Shown here in pieces: positions 54,301-63,719 of a DNA stretch of 64,000 bases. The DNA is taken from NCBI GenBank assembly GCA_946902875.1, contig OX336340.1:15391566-15455565 (forward strand), read 5' to 3'. The notes beneath the pieces were generated by a model. That model was not told where the DNA came from. It did no database searches and worked only from the letters and a program-made list of their open reading frames with translations. Position 1 is the first letter of the stretch; the number at the start of each line of letters is the position of its first letter. This DNA is from Nematopogon swammerdamellus. Taxonomy: Eukaryota > Arthropoda > Insecta > Lepidoptera > Adelidae. Both the position numbers and the translations under genes were made by a program.

Positions 54301-57300
54301 ACAAAACAGTCGACATTGACTTTGAACTAAATACATAAACAGTATAAACAATTAAACATAGAACACAGAACACTGAAAAACGAACAAGAAATATATATAA
54401 GATAAATAGTATTTATTAAAGATACATATAAGCACTGAACACCGAACATTGGAGAATGAAAACATACGAACGTTTGGCACTGAATTTTTGAATAAAAAAA
54501 AAAACGGCCAAGTGCGAGTCGGACATGCGCACCGAGGTTTCCGCACCGCAAAAGATACAGCCATCAAGAGATACAGCCATCGGGCGGACAGACGGACGGA
54601 CAGGCAGACGGCGTACGCTTAGTAATAGGCTTCCGTACGGGATACGGAAACCTAAAAACATTATCTCATACTTTAGAAATAAGAAATTAACTGAACGTTT
54701 AATAGTTAGAACATTAATGTAAACGATTAATCGTTACCATGGAAACAAGGTTATTGATTATTTATCACTCCAAGAAAGTCTTCCATATTGGTATAATTAA
54801 TATGTCTTGGAAGAATATAAACATAGGCCATTAAATTAAAATTAGTGTTATCGCTTATCACAAGGCCAGATATTCATTCTAGATTTTTAGAGACAAAATT
54901 TATTTTAAACAGGTGCTTTGTTCCGAACCTATAGTTATAACCTATAGTTCCGAAGACAATGCAATGTTATGGTACCATCCAGCTGGTCTGGTGATGGAGA
55001 CGGAAGGTGGCCATAGGAACGCCTAAACTACACATGATAAACCCATCGTGTTTGGGCTCGTTTGATTTGTCTTGATGAGTAATAACTAAAAAGCATAAAA
55101 TAAGAAATATTAAATTTAAAAATGTTAAAAACAATCTTTTATATTGACAAAAAAATCAAGCTTTTAAAAGCTTGTCGCAAAATTTTCTTAAAATGCTAAT
55201 CAATTTAATTGCAATATAAAACCTTGTTTTAATTTTTTATAAATTTAATATTTGTTTAAATTTAATAGTTACTCGATTTCTCCGCCGATAGTCAACCGAT
55301 TTGAATAATTATTTTTCTCATGAGTAGGGTATCTCAGGGGTGGTCTTTTCATAATATTTTTGAAAGAATACCACCCCTTAGGGTCGGAAATACTAAAAAG
55401 GTGAAATAAAAAAACTTTTTTAAAAAACATAAAACCGACTTCAAAAAGTGAAAACTAAAACTTTTATTAATAAAAAAAAACCGAAAAAAAAAATTTGCTA
55501 CAAATAAACTACGAAATTTACAATGTATTTATTTACGTTAAATACTTACATTTTGTTATAGAAAGCGCGACATATGGCGCCGAGTCACTTATAAGGTGTC
55601 TAGTGACGCCCATGGACATTCGGTCGCATGCGGGGGTTGCGAATGCCATGCCGGCCCGACAGGTGCCTATTCACGCCCCTCTTGAAGGACCCGAGACTGT
55701 ACTGTGGGGGGAAATGTGTGGGCATGAAATCACTATTTGAAGTCTTGACTTTCTTCTATTTGGAGTTCAAGCGACAGTTTATTACATATTATAGGTATTG
55801 GTGTCCTTGAATTTGAACTTTTTTTTTATTGATTTGATTAAACTGACTTGGCACTAGTTGCTTGTGCCTGGTTGGGTAGCAGTCTGAACCTGGCCGGGAC
55901 GTCATTTTTAGGGTTCCGTATCCGTCATACCGGGCCCTATTACTAAGCCTACGCCGTCTGTCTGTCTGCCTGTCTGTCGGTCTGTCTGTCCGAGGGCTGT
56001 ATCTCTTGAACCGTAATAGGTAGCCCGTTGAAATTTTCACAGAATGTGTTATTATGGCCGATATAACAACAAATAATAAAAATAAGAAAAAGTAAAAAAT
56101 TCTCGGGTTCTCGTCTCCATACAAGAAACTAAAAAGTGTATGCGCGCTATCTACTGAAAACAGTATGAAGCAGCACTGACCATGGCACGGTGATACAGAA
56201 CCCTCAGTGCGCGAGTTCGACTCGCACTTGGCCGGTGTTTTCTCTTTATTTCGATTTTGCATCTATCTAATAAAGAAAATATATAAAGTATATGCTTAGT
56301 ACTAGCAAGCAGAAATAAAGTATTCTTTCCTTTTGAGTAATGATGGTACTAATAAATTGTAGGTATTGTATTGTATTGTATTGTTTATTTATCATTAATA
56401 TGGCAATTAGACTGCACTCGAACTTGTCACAATTTGTTCTATACGGTTCGATTACACCCACGAAGAAGAACCGACAAGAAACTTCGCAGGGTTTTTTTAC
56501 GTATTTTTAAAAATATTTAGTGACTAGCCACATAATAACACCGCCCATAGTCTATTGAAAACACAGCTTGAAAGCAAGATTAACAATTTTGATGAGAGTT
56601 CTGACAACAAAGACTTATTAATTAAGTGAATCAGGTATAAATAGCCTTTGTCAAACTTTGAAACGTAATTTGTATCTGTAATAAACATAAATATAGTAAT
56701 ACATAAAGAGTAGTTAGTTAGTAAGTACCGTGTGGGGCCGGTACTTAAAAAGAATATCCTCACTGCATCTCTCCCCATGCATGTCGTAAAAGGCGACTAA
56801 GGGATAAGGACAAGATGCCGTGCTAAAGGGCGACAGGCTCGCCACCTCTCACCTTGGCACGGTACTTCCACCGAGTCATGCAGCAGGTGGGTCTTCGTGC
56901 CTTACTTGCTGCTTGATCGATTTAATCTTGTTCGTATACTTTGCGAAACGTGGTGGTCGGTGTTGTGCTGTAATTGACCAGAGTACTTGCAGCACAACAC
57001 CGATTACTCTGCTTACCCTGATTATCGGGATTCAGCGTGTGTGATATGTATATGTATGTATAGTTAGTTAAAAAATATTAGCTTCAAACGCTGAATGTAT
57101 GTATGGTGGTACGCGGTCTGCTACTGGTTCGAACAATTCTTATTTATATACAGGTGTAGACGGTTCCGTTAAAAGGTGTGAATTTTGAAGTGTAGTTGTT
57201 AACTTGTGGGGATTTTCGGAGTACAGGAGAACAGTGACCCCACGTGCGATTGTGCCCAGTAATGCTTCGACATTAATTCGCAAAGAAGGTCACATCTGTG

Positions 57301-60300
57301 ATGTCAGCCCATAACACCGGGTGCCAGGTGCCATGTCAGTGCTTCCCTTCATTTCTAACCATAAGAATTTGTATCGATGCTCGAATCGAAAGGTTTTTTT
57401 TTCATTAATAATGTGTCGTTTCGTTATAAAAATAAGGCTGCATATATTCATACGGGTACCGTACAAATAATTTAGCCGGACAATTAATTATGAATTATTT
57501 ATCCAGTACCCGTATAAATAGTCACTGTATAAAAATAATTGTCTATGTACATTTTTTGAAATCTTTCCTATGTCGTACGGCAAAAATATGGAACGGTCTT
57601 CCGGAACGTTTTTGTTCGACGCATAGCCGGCATGGGGCGCCTCTCTGAGCGTGGTTTCGCGAGGTGTTATTGGCTGTGTCCGATCTTCCGTTGGAGTATT
57701 GGGCACAGAAACCGGTGCCGGCTGTCTATAAACAAATCTCTAATGTCAAAGTGCCGGGATACATAATGTGGGGCAAACACGCGGTCTCAATAATGAGTTT
57801 AAAGAGTTTATTTAAACAGCTTATTTAAATTGTATAGTACCTACCTAGGGTTTGGAACAGGTCGTCGAACTGTTTGTATGCCGACTGAGACTTGTTTTAG
57901 AGAAGGGCTTAATAAGACGTTAATTTATACAAAAAATATAGGACACAACTACCACCTGAAGAATGCAGATGTGCTTAAATATTTTTTCCTTTTTTATTTT
58001 TTTTTATTTATATTTTCTTTTCATTGCTCAAGCTAATAAAGATATTCAGAATGTAAATATTTGTACGTCGGCCATTAACTAGTTTCTTTTTACATATATT
58101 TTCATTTTATTTATTCATTTCTCACAGATCATTTCTTACGCCCTTCTCGAAATTCTAAGCTAGAACTTCATCGTCTCAAGTAGCAGAATACGACTTAATA
58201 GAAAATTGGAAGATCTATGTCAATTTGTGTCTGTGACTCGGCCGGCGACCTGTTTCGTTCTATTGTTCAAGTGATATGTAGAATTATTTCGTCCGATTAA
58301 AATTTTTGATTAGGACCGCTACTTTTTCAATACAAAGTCGTACAGTTTGACATTTAACCTTAACTTCCGGTTAAATCGATTTCGTCATTGTTTTTGGAGA
58401 CTTAACCTGAGTATCTACCCACCATACAAGCAATTTTTAGCGTCGTTTAGAGGATTATAGTTGGTGAAATTTAAATTTTTACTGCACTGATATTTCTACG
58501 TAAATATTGTTGAAAAAACTGACAGACAATACGCAAGCGACAGATATTTATCTATTATAAACATATTAAAACTTCATAAAGAAAAAACCGGTAAAGTATG
58601 AGCCGAACTCGCGCACCGAACGTTCCGCATCGCCACGTCGTCATTGGCCGGTTTTGTATTATTTGTTGTTTAAAGTTTGTAATATAATCACACCAAGTTT
58701 CACGCATGTATGTATTACCCGATAGAGCAAAAACAAAGAAAAAAAGTAAACAAAAACACGTTTCTTGTATCCCCTTTCTTTGTTTTATTATTTGTTAGGT
58801 TAGGTTAGGTCTCCGCCATAATAACACATACTCTGCGTATGAGTAAACAATCGTAAAAGTAAGACAGACAGACAGACAGACAGACGGACGGCGCGAGTAG
58901 GCTTAGTAATAGGGTTCCGTACGGTGCGGAACTGTAAGCCGTTAAAAAACTATTAATGATTGATGAATTGTCCTATTAGGCATCTAAGATAAGCGGTTAA
59001 GTAATTCAACGTTTTGGGCAGACATAATTACCTAAAATGTATTAATTTAAATACTCAGGTTGGCTTGCGTAAGCTGTGCGCTTGTGTGCGAGAGAGAATA
59101 ATGTTGTCAATTTTCCCCCATCAAAGTTGAAATTGTATTTATTCTATTAAATTATACAATTAATAGTAATATGTATATACTAAGCTAATAATATAGCTAC
59201 TAATAGCTAAGAGATAGAAGTCCAATAACATTAATGTTGTATTTGAATAATCTGTAATAAATGAAATAGAGTACTTTTTTTTTTTATGGTAACTGACACG
59301 GTTGGCTAACATCACCTACAACATCCGTGATGTAAGCCCATAACACCGGGTGAACTTGGTGCCACGTCAGTGCTTCCCTTCGTTCGTGCCGGCTACACTG
59401 AACTGGACGGAAAACACGAACTATTTCATAGCCGTTTCGACCGACCTTTCATTCAGTGCGGTGGTACCAACCCGGGCGGGCTAAACCCTACCACCTAGTG
59501 ATTTAAGAAGGGAGTCATATCCCTTAGTCGCCTTTTACGACATACACGGGGAGAGATGCAGTGGGGTTATTCTTTTAAGGTACCGGCCCCACACGGTACA
59601 AAGTATTTATTAAGCCGGTGGTTTCAGGGAAGCCGGAAACCACCGGCTTCCCTGATGACGGCTTTTGCCATAGTGTTTTTGACGTTATTTATATTTGTAT
59701 GAAAGTTCGAGTCATAATGTTATTGTATTGCATGATCGTAATGTTCATGAAACGATTGATTTCACTTCCAGATCCGCGAACAGAATCGTTCTTCCTGATC
59801 CGGTCCCCAGTGCCTGGTGTCGTGATCCTTGGTCTTTATCTCATGTTCGTGTTGAAGTGGGGACCCGAGTGGATGAAAGGCCGCAGACCCTTCAATCTTG
59901 AGAGAGTTCTCTTGGTCTACAATCTGCTTCAGATCTTGTTCAGCGCCTACCTGTTCGCTGAGGTCAGTTGACATAGATTTTTTTTTTCACAAGAGCACGT
60001 GTTTATTAGAACATTTATAAAATTGTATATTGCATACGAGCTGTTTTCTTCACTGTGCTTTCCCTGCCTATAGTCGCTTTCACTTGAATTTCGAGCCAAA
60101 CAAATTGGGAACAAGAAATTTGTAAAATAGTTTATGTTTATCGTCCAGTTTAGTAAGACTGGACTAAAGTTTAAAGCATACATAATTATCAGATAAAAGT
60201 ATACCTAACTAGTTAATTTGTGTAATATCAACTGGAAGTATTGACTTGCAGGGAATCTGCAACGCCTGGGGTTGGAAATACAAGTGGTTCTGTGAGCCGG

Positions 60301-61653
60301 TCGACTTCTCCAACACAGAGGAAGCTATTCACGTCGCCTCTGTTGTACATCTCTACTTCCTCATCAAGGTCTTCGATTTGTTGGATACAGTAAGATTCCA
60401 ACTGACATTTATTTTACACGCATTTTTAACATTGGAAATGTTTTTTCGATCGCGTTGGTAGGGGGCCGTTTTCAGCGAAAGTGCGACATCGCTCTGGTGT
60501 CGTCAATTTTGGAGCTACGGGTCAATGGGCTACGGGTCAAAAGACGTGTCTTGACGAGATCTACTAGATGGTGTAAAAAATGTGTGAAAAAGTCAAAAAC
60601 TTTTTCGAAAAAGTGCAAAAATTTCGAAAAATGACGTGATTTTTTGCGACTTCTCAACTTGAAAAGCACTCGGGGTATTCAGTTGGGTTACAGTTTGCAA
60701 TAAACGGAACCTCGCTATCTGTAATGGGGTTGGAGAAAGCTTTACCTTTATGCGGCGGAGGTTTCGCGGCGCGCGGCGCGCGCGTGTACTAGTGAGTTTC
60801 GTGTACTAGAGCCATCGCATCTTCTAACCTAACCTATATAATATTTTTATATTTGATATTTATTAATTTGTTACTTTAGTTAATTAGAACTGTTAATTCG
60901 TTTGGTTATAAGTATGTTAATATTTCATTAAGAAGACAAATCGTTAAACAGACTTATAATTTTATGTGTAGGTATCTAATAAAAATAATTATTGTTGTGT
61001 TTTTCTGTTTCTTTATTATATATTTACGAAACGTTTACCCAATACAGTAAAATTCATACAATTATACTTTTGAATGTATTATACCGGTAATTGTTAAAAA
61101 TATTTGCACTTCACCGGCCAATAAAATAGTTCAGTTGTGTTCTGCGAGAAGCGGCCATATTCTTTTATTTTTACGACTAAACAATTGTTAAAAGAATAAA
61201 GATTGTAAAAAATACGTTTTGCCTATGTTCATTTTCAATGTACCTGAAGTTCGTGAGAGGCACGAGATCTGTGGATTTTTACACACGACACCGTTACACC
61301 TATTGAATATTGGCTGTTGTTACCATCACTATTAGTCAGTTCCCGGTAGTTGCATCATCAACAGAAGCTCACAAAAATACAAAACATTCTCGAAAACTAT
61401 ATGTAAAAGATCTTTCCCTTGGCAATGGTGTCCATGTAGTGGTGGTGGTGAATGAAGGTCGGTAAAGCTAGCACGTTATTTAACCGGCATTGTGACAAAA
61501 ACAAGTGTACTTCTGTCTGTGAACTCAAACGGACGTGTGGTTTGCAGGTATTCTTCGTCCTACGGAAGAAGAATAGCCAAGTGTCATTTCTACATGTGTA
61601 CCACCACACGGGTATGGTTATGATGACGTGGGGAGCCACCAAGTACCTTCCTG
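48332..61653 (+). CDS. ELOVL-B: very-long-chain fatty acid elongase, 5' four exons (continues past the window)
   Basis: Paralogue of ELOVL-A on the same strand, starting about 6.5 kb after its stop. Coding segments are 48332-48392, 59772-59962, 60252-60389 and 61548-61653, all with GT-AG introns and consistent phase. Residues 1-165 are present plus one base. It has the HVYHH box (146-150) and KVFDLLDT (123-130), in which the usual Glu of KxxExxDT is Asp. The exons corresponding to GGHGT-HxxMYxYY and to the C-terminus are not found before 64000, so the gene runs out of the window. It should act at the same ER condensation step as ELOVL-A, with its own chain-length preference. Intron 1 (about 11.4 kb) holds a satellite, SINEs and repeat G copies. 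Confidence 0.93.
48543..48885 (+). mobile_element. SINE, family C (family A head with a GTAT-repeat tail)
   Basis: It starts CGTGTGGTACCGTGTAGGGC, carries GTCGTAAAAGGCGACTAAGG, then the distinct body CTTGGCACGGTACTTCCACC and CAGCACAACACCGATTACTC, and ends in a (GTAT)n run. TGATTTTC flanks it on both sides (48535-48542 and 48886-48893), a clean target-site duplication. It lies about 150 bp inside ELOVL-B intron 1. Confidence 0.88.
48894..50080. other. ELOVL-B intron 1: no gene; CTT microsatellite
   Basis: 48904-49158 has an 84-codon minus-strand frame ([20 protein letters not shown] and following) that I cannot assign. 49298-49316 is (CTT)n. Otherwise AT-rich. Confidence 0.4.
50081..50436 (+). 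mobile_element. Dispersed repeat G copy in ELOVL-B intron 1
   Basis: AGGGTTCCGTATCCATACGG, TTAAAATTTTCACAGAATAT and GAGTCCGACTCGCACTTGGG. The middle part differs from other copies (TTGTTGTTTTGTTTTTGC). Confidence 0.8.
50437..51514. other. ELOVL-B intron 1: LINE-tail-like sequence, then AT-rich
   Basis: 50800-51000 has CTAAGTTGACTGGAAGAAAT, CACTTGCGTGATTAGTCGGC and TTTCTTGTTTC, a familiar lepidopteran LINE 3' UTR. The remainder shows nothing. Confidence 0.5.
51515..52918. repeat. 58-bp satellite with a 402-bp higher-order repeat
   Basis: CGTCGTTTCTTTG recurs at 51584, 51642, 51700 and onward every 58 bp. Units consist of GTGCGACCGTTGACAGAGAT, CCAACCCATAAGAG and ATTGCTCTCGTCG. One unit in seven lacks ATTG, so a seven-unit block is 402 bp. 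Nearly identical blocks start at 51710, 52112 and 52514. As 402 is divisible by 3, the block keeps open frames of up to 126 codons forward and 92 in reverse. I treat these as by-products. It lies in ELOVL-B intron 1. Confidence 0.97.
52919..54127. other. ELOVL-B intron 1: repeat debris, no gene
   Basis: 52950-53010 carries CCCATTGGGAAACAGACGTG, the inverse of a GCCTGTTTCCCAGTGGGG word at 32800. 53576-53640 is the reversed GAGGAGGTTCTCAATTCGAC repeat end. 54090-54125 repeats GGTTCGTTTGGTTCGATGG. Confidence 0.45.
54128..54300 (+). mobile_element. Single arm of the ACCGACTTCAAAA element
   Basis: AACATAAAACCGACTTCAAA, AGTATTAAATAATATTTTG, CATATTCGGACCCTTGAGTT and GGCGGTACAAAAGCACGAA match the left arm at 42666-42803, with an insertion of about 40 bp (GTCATTGTATTG...) in the middle. 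Confidence 0.65.
54500..54657 (-). mobile_element. Dispersed repeat G, short internal-deleted copy, reverse
   Basis: AACGGCCAAGTGCGAGTCGG, then only about 90 bp of interior, then ACGCTTAGTAATAGGC and GGGATACGGAAACCTAAA. Both ends are present but most of the interior is missing, so this is a miniature derivative. A short tandem, AAGAGATACAGCCATC, marks the deletion point. Confidence 0.75.
54658..55559. other. ELOVL-B intron 1: AT-rich, partial repeat end at 55415
   Basis: 55415-55460 is a short piece of the ACCGACTTCAAAA element (AACATAAAACCGACTTC). Nothing else is recognisable. Confidence 0.45.
55560..55745 (-). pseudogene. LINE 3' end fragment
   Basis: GCGACATATGGCGCCGAGTC, CGCCCATGGACATTCGG, GTTGCGAATGCCATGCCGGC and CCTCTTGAAGGACCCGAGAC align with the 3' end of the copy at 34615-34760. 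It is truncated after GGGGGGAAATGTGTGGGCAT. Confidence 0.8.
55911..56236 (+). mobile_element. Dispersed repeat G copy
   Basis: GGGTTCCGTATCCGTCATAC, CTACGCCGTCTGTCTGTCTG, TTGAAATTTTCACAGAATG, GCCGATATAACAACAAATAA and GAGTTCGACTCGCACTTGGC. It is nearly colinear with 13191-13576. Confidence 0.8.
56364..56676 (-). mobile_element. LINE 3' UTR copy, pair of 33713-34040
   Basis: (TTGTA)n at the left edge, then GCACTCGAACTTGTCACAAT, CACCCACGAAGAAGAACC, GTTCTGACAACAAAGAC and TTAATTAAGTGAATCAGG, in the same order as at 33713-34040. Confidence 0.7.
56721..57060 (+). mobile_element. SINE, family C, complete with 10-bp target-site duplication
   Basis: TAGTTAGTTA lies on both sides (56711-56720 and 57061-57070). 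The element begins GTAAGTACCGTGTGGGGCCG, carries GTCGTAAAAGGCGACTAAGG, CACCTTGGCACGGTACTTCC and AGCACAACACCGATTACTC, and ends (GTAT)n. It is the sister of 48543-48885. A long clean duplication means LINE-type insertion. Confidence 0.92.
57293..57352 (-). mobile_element. Family A SINE tail fragment
   Basis: CTGTGATGTCAGCCCATAAC, ACCGGGTGCCAGGTGCCATG and TCAGTGCTTCCCTTCATTTC. This is a 60-bp internal piece without tail or head. Confidence 0.7.
57353..58580. other. ELOVL-B intron 1: small LINE-like remnant, otherwise AT-rich
   Basis: The plus strand at 57555-57605 reads [16 protein letters not shown], like the TAKLWNALP segment of LINE C-termini. 57450-57520 has a short inverted pair around ATACGGGTACC and CCAGTACCCGTAT. 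No gene. Confidence 0.45.
58581..58935 (-). mobile_element. Dispersed repeat G copy containing a TTAGG trimer
   Basis: It runs from AAACCGGTAAAGTATGAGCC (reverse of the GGCTCGCACTTGG-type end) to GTAATAGGGTTCCGTACGG. The interior has (ACAG)n at 58861-58885. At 58795-58809, TTAGGTTAGGTTAGG replaces the usual TTGTTATAT. Confidence 0.75.
59275..59600 (-). mobile_element. SINE, family A, nearly full length
   Basis: On the minus strand it goes from GTACCGTGTGGGGCCGGTAC (59600) through GGCGACTAAGGGATATGACT and TAGCCCGCCCGGGTTGGTAC to GTGTCAGTTACCAT plus A-run. It ends only about 170 bp before ELOVL-B exon 2. Confidence 0.88.
59614..59655. repeat. Two interlocking inverted repeats
   Basis: GCCGGTGGTTTC (59614-59625) pairs with GAAACCACCGGC (59636-59647). 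TCAGGGAAGCCGG (59624-59636) pairs with CCGGCTTCCCTGA (59643-59655). The two stems interlock, so only one can form at a time unless as a pseudoknot. Confidence 0.85.
59772..59962 (+). CDS. ELOVL-B coding exon 2
   Basis: The acceptor is TTCACTTCCAG and the donor GTCAGT. It encodes [20 protein letters not shown] through FSAYLFAE. The length of 191 nt is identical to ELOVL-A exon 2. DPRTESxxL and KGRRPFNL are the conserved family segments. Confidence 0.95.
60252..60389 (+). CDS. ELOVL-B coding exon 3
   Basis: The acceptor is TTGACTTGCAG and the donor GTAAGA. It encodes [20 protein letters not shown] through [11 protein letters not shown], 46 codons. It extends 20 codons beyond the position where ELOVL-A is interrupted by its intron 3. 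Confidence 0.93.
60390..61547. other. ELOVL-B intron 3
   Basis: 60597-60615 contains the palindrome ACTTTTTCGAAAAAGT. 60764-60786 is GCGGCGCGCGGCGCGCGCG, alternating purine-pyrimidine. 61140-61170 (GAGAAGCGGCCATATTC) may be a LINE tail. There is no additional exon in frame. Confidence 0.45.
61548..61653 (+). CDS. ELOVL-B coding exon 4 (histidine box)
   Basis: The acceptor is GTGGTTTGCAG and the donor G|GTGAGT. It encodes [20 protein letters not shown], then [15 protein letters not shown]. The donor position and phase match ELOVL-A exon 4. Confidence 0.94.
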
Positions 61654-62310
61654 GTGAGTGTCCAACTCGGTGAGCTATTGTTAACACAAATCCAGTGACA
61701 AAGATGTCTCTTTGTTAGTAGTACGCAGTCAGACTTTGAATTTGTGTCGTTTGACAACCTCCCGCTTATTAAAAGAACTGTTTTAAATTGACTGAACCTT
61801 TTTTTTACCACATCTGGTCAAACTTGATTGTAAAAATTTAGATCTCAAAGAAAACTTTACGGGCGATAATTTTATTTATAAATGTTTCAATTATAACTTT
61901 AGAAGAAGATTAACGCGACTTCGATGCTTCGAGGAGCTGAATTATGTTTTTAGTAATAATTTTACAAAATAAAAAAACCCGACTGTGTAAAAAATTAACT
62001 TTAAATAAAAACTGAAAAGAAAAAAACAAGTCCAGTAGTCTAGAAATCTGTTAAGTAATATTGAATAACTACACCATTGAAATAGTTTCATTATCGATAC
62101 ACACATATAATAAAACAAATAATAAACTCTAATGCGGAACATAGCGACTTTAACAGTCGGGACCCATTATTGGGAAAATTTCAATGGTTATTTTAGTTAG
62201 GATTATAAGACCGTAAATTTTGTAATCTTGTTATTTCATTGAGAAAGTTAAATCGTGGGGATTATTAAGTAGCTAGCGGTGGTGTAAACTACTGATAATT
62301 TTATTGATTA
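61654..62310. other. ELOVL-B intron 4, repeat debris
   Basis: 61755-61875 matches the degenerate repeat inside the 117-codon frame at 11196-11549 (AGATCTCAAAG, GCGATAATTTT). No exon was found. Confidence 0.45.
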
Positions 62311-63458
62311 CTAGCTTTTGCCCGCGGCTTCGCTCGCGTGAAATTCGTATTTCAAAAGAAGAAAGTAAGTAACTAAGGCCGATCTGCGTTTAGGTAAACA
62401 ATAAACCTTCTCAACTAAAGTAAGTAACTAACGGCTAGGCTTCAGGCTGAGCTGCATTCTGGAAGACAATAAAACTTCTCGAAGAAAGTAAGTAACTGAG
62501 CGCGAGGCCGCAGGCCGAGCTGCGTTCAGGAAGACGATAACTTTTTCGAAGAAAGTAAGTAACTGAGGGCGAGGCCGAAGGCCGAGCTGCGGTCAGGAAG
62601 ACGATAACCTTTTCGAAGAAAGTAAGTAACAGAGTGCGAGGCCGAAGGCCGAGCTGCATTAAGGAAGACCATACACCTTCTCGAAGCAAGTAGTAAGTAA
62701 CTAAGGGCGAGACCGAAGGCCGAGCTTCGTTCATTAAGACTATAAACCTTTTCGAAGAAATCAAGTAATTGAGGGCGAGGCCGAAGGCCGATCTGCGTTC
62801 AGGAATACTATAAACCGTCTTGAAGAAAGTATGTAACTATCGCCCATAGTTACTTACTGTCAGCGACTTCCAGGATACAGCTCGGCCTTCGGCGACGCTC
62901 TTAGTTACTTACTTTTTTTATGGAAACTGACACGGTTGGCTACATCACCCACAACATCCGTGATGTCAGCCCATAACACCGGATGAACTTGGTGCCACGT
63001 CAGTGCTTTCCTTCGAGAAGGTTTATGGTTTTCCTGAACGCAGCTCGGCCTTCGGCCTAGCCCTCTGTTCCTTACTTTCTTCGAAAAGGTTATCGTATTC
63101 CTGAACGCAGCTCGTCCTTCGGCCTAGCCCTCAGTTACTTACTTTCATCAAGAAGGTTTATAGTCTTCCTGAACGCAGCTCGGCCTTCAGCCTCGCCCTC
63201 AATTACTTAATTTCTTCGAGAAGGTTTATAGTCTTCCTAAATGCAGCTCGGCCTTCGGCCGCGCCCTTTGTTACTTACTTTCTTCGAAAAGCTTTATACT
63301 CTTCCTGAACGCAGCTCGGCCTTCGGCCTCGCCTTTAGTATGTTACTTAATTTATTGTTTATCTGAATCCAGTTCACCCTCCGGTCCTGGCCTAAGTTAC
63401 TTACTTTCTTCTTTTGAAATACGAATTTCACGCGAGCGAATCCGCGGGAAAAAGCTAT
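62311..63458. mobile_element. Palindromic element of inverted 67-bp tandem repeats, with a SINE inserted
   Basis: The ends CTAGCTTTTGCCCGCGGCTT and CGCGTGAAATTCGTATTTCA at the left are the inverse of TGAAATACGAATTTCACGCG and GAATCCGCGGGAAAAAGCTA at the right. The left half repeats GAGGCCGAAGGCCGAGCTGC with GAAGAAAGTAAGTAACTGAG every about 67 bp (62481, 62548, 62615 and onward). The right half has the inverse GCAGCTCGGCCTTCGGCC units. The turn is near 62842. A truncated family A SINE lies at 62914-63014 in the right half. The start is shared with the repeat at 40205. Confidence 0.85.
62914..63014 (-). mobile_element. SINE, family A, 5'-truncated, inside the palindromic array
   Basis: TTTTATGGAAACTGACACGG, CACCCACAACATCCGTGATG and GGTGCCACGTCAGTGCTTTC. 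Only the 3' 100 bp are present. It lies on one arm only, so it was inserted after the inversion. Confidence 0.8.
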
Positions 63459-63719
63459 CGATATTAAAATAAGAAACTTCAGTTATAAATGAAATACTAC
63501 TTAACTAAGTAAAATATTCCACCTATTAGCGTAACCGGAACTGAATTTTATTTAGCCTATCCTGTGTCTCGTATAGCTAAATGTGCGTGTACTAATTTTA
63601 CTCGAATTTAGATGATCGGCTTAAATTTTATGGAGGAAATTCATACATACATATTCGCCTCGCCCCGCTGCCCCCATCATTTTCTTTTAAGTTCAGTTCA
63701 CTAATTTACGCCCTTTCCA

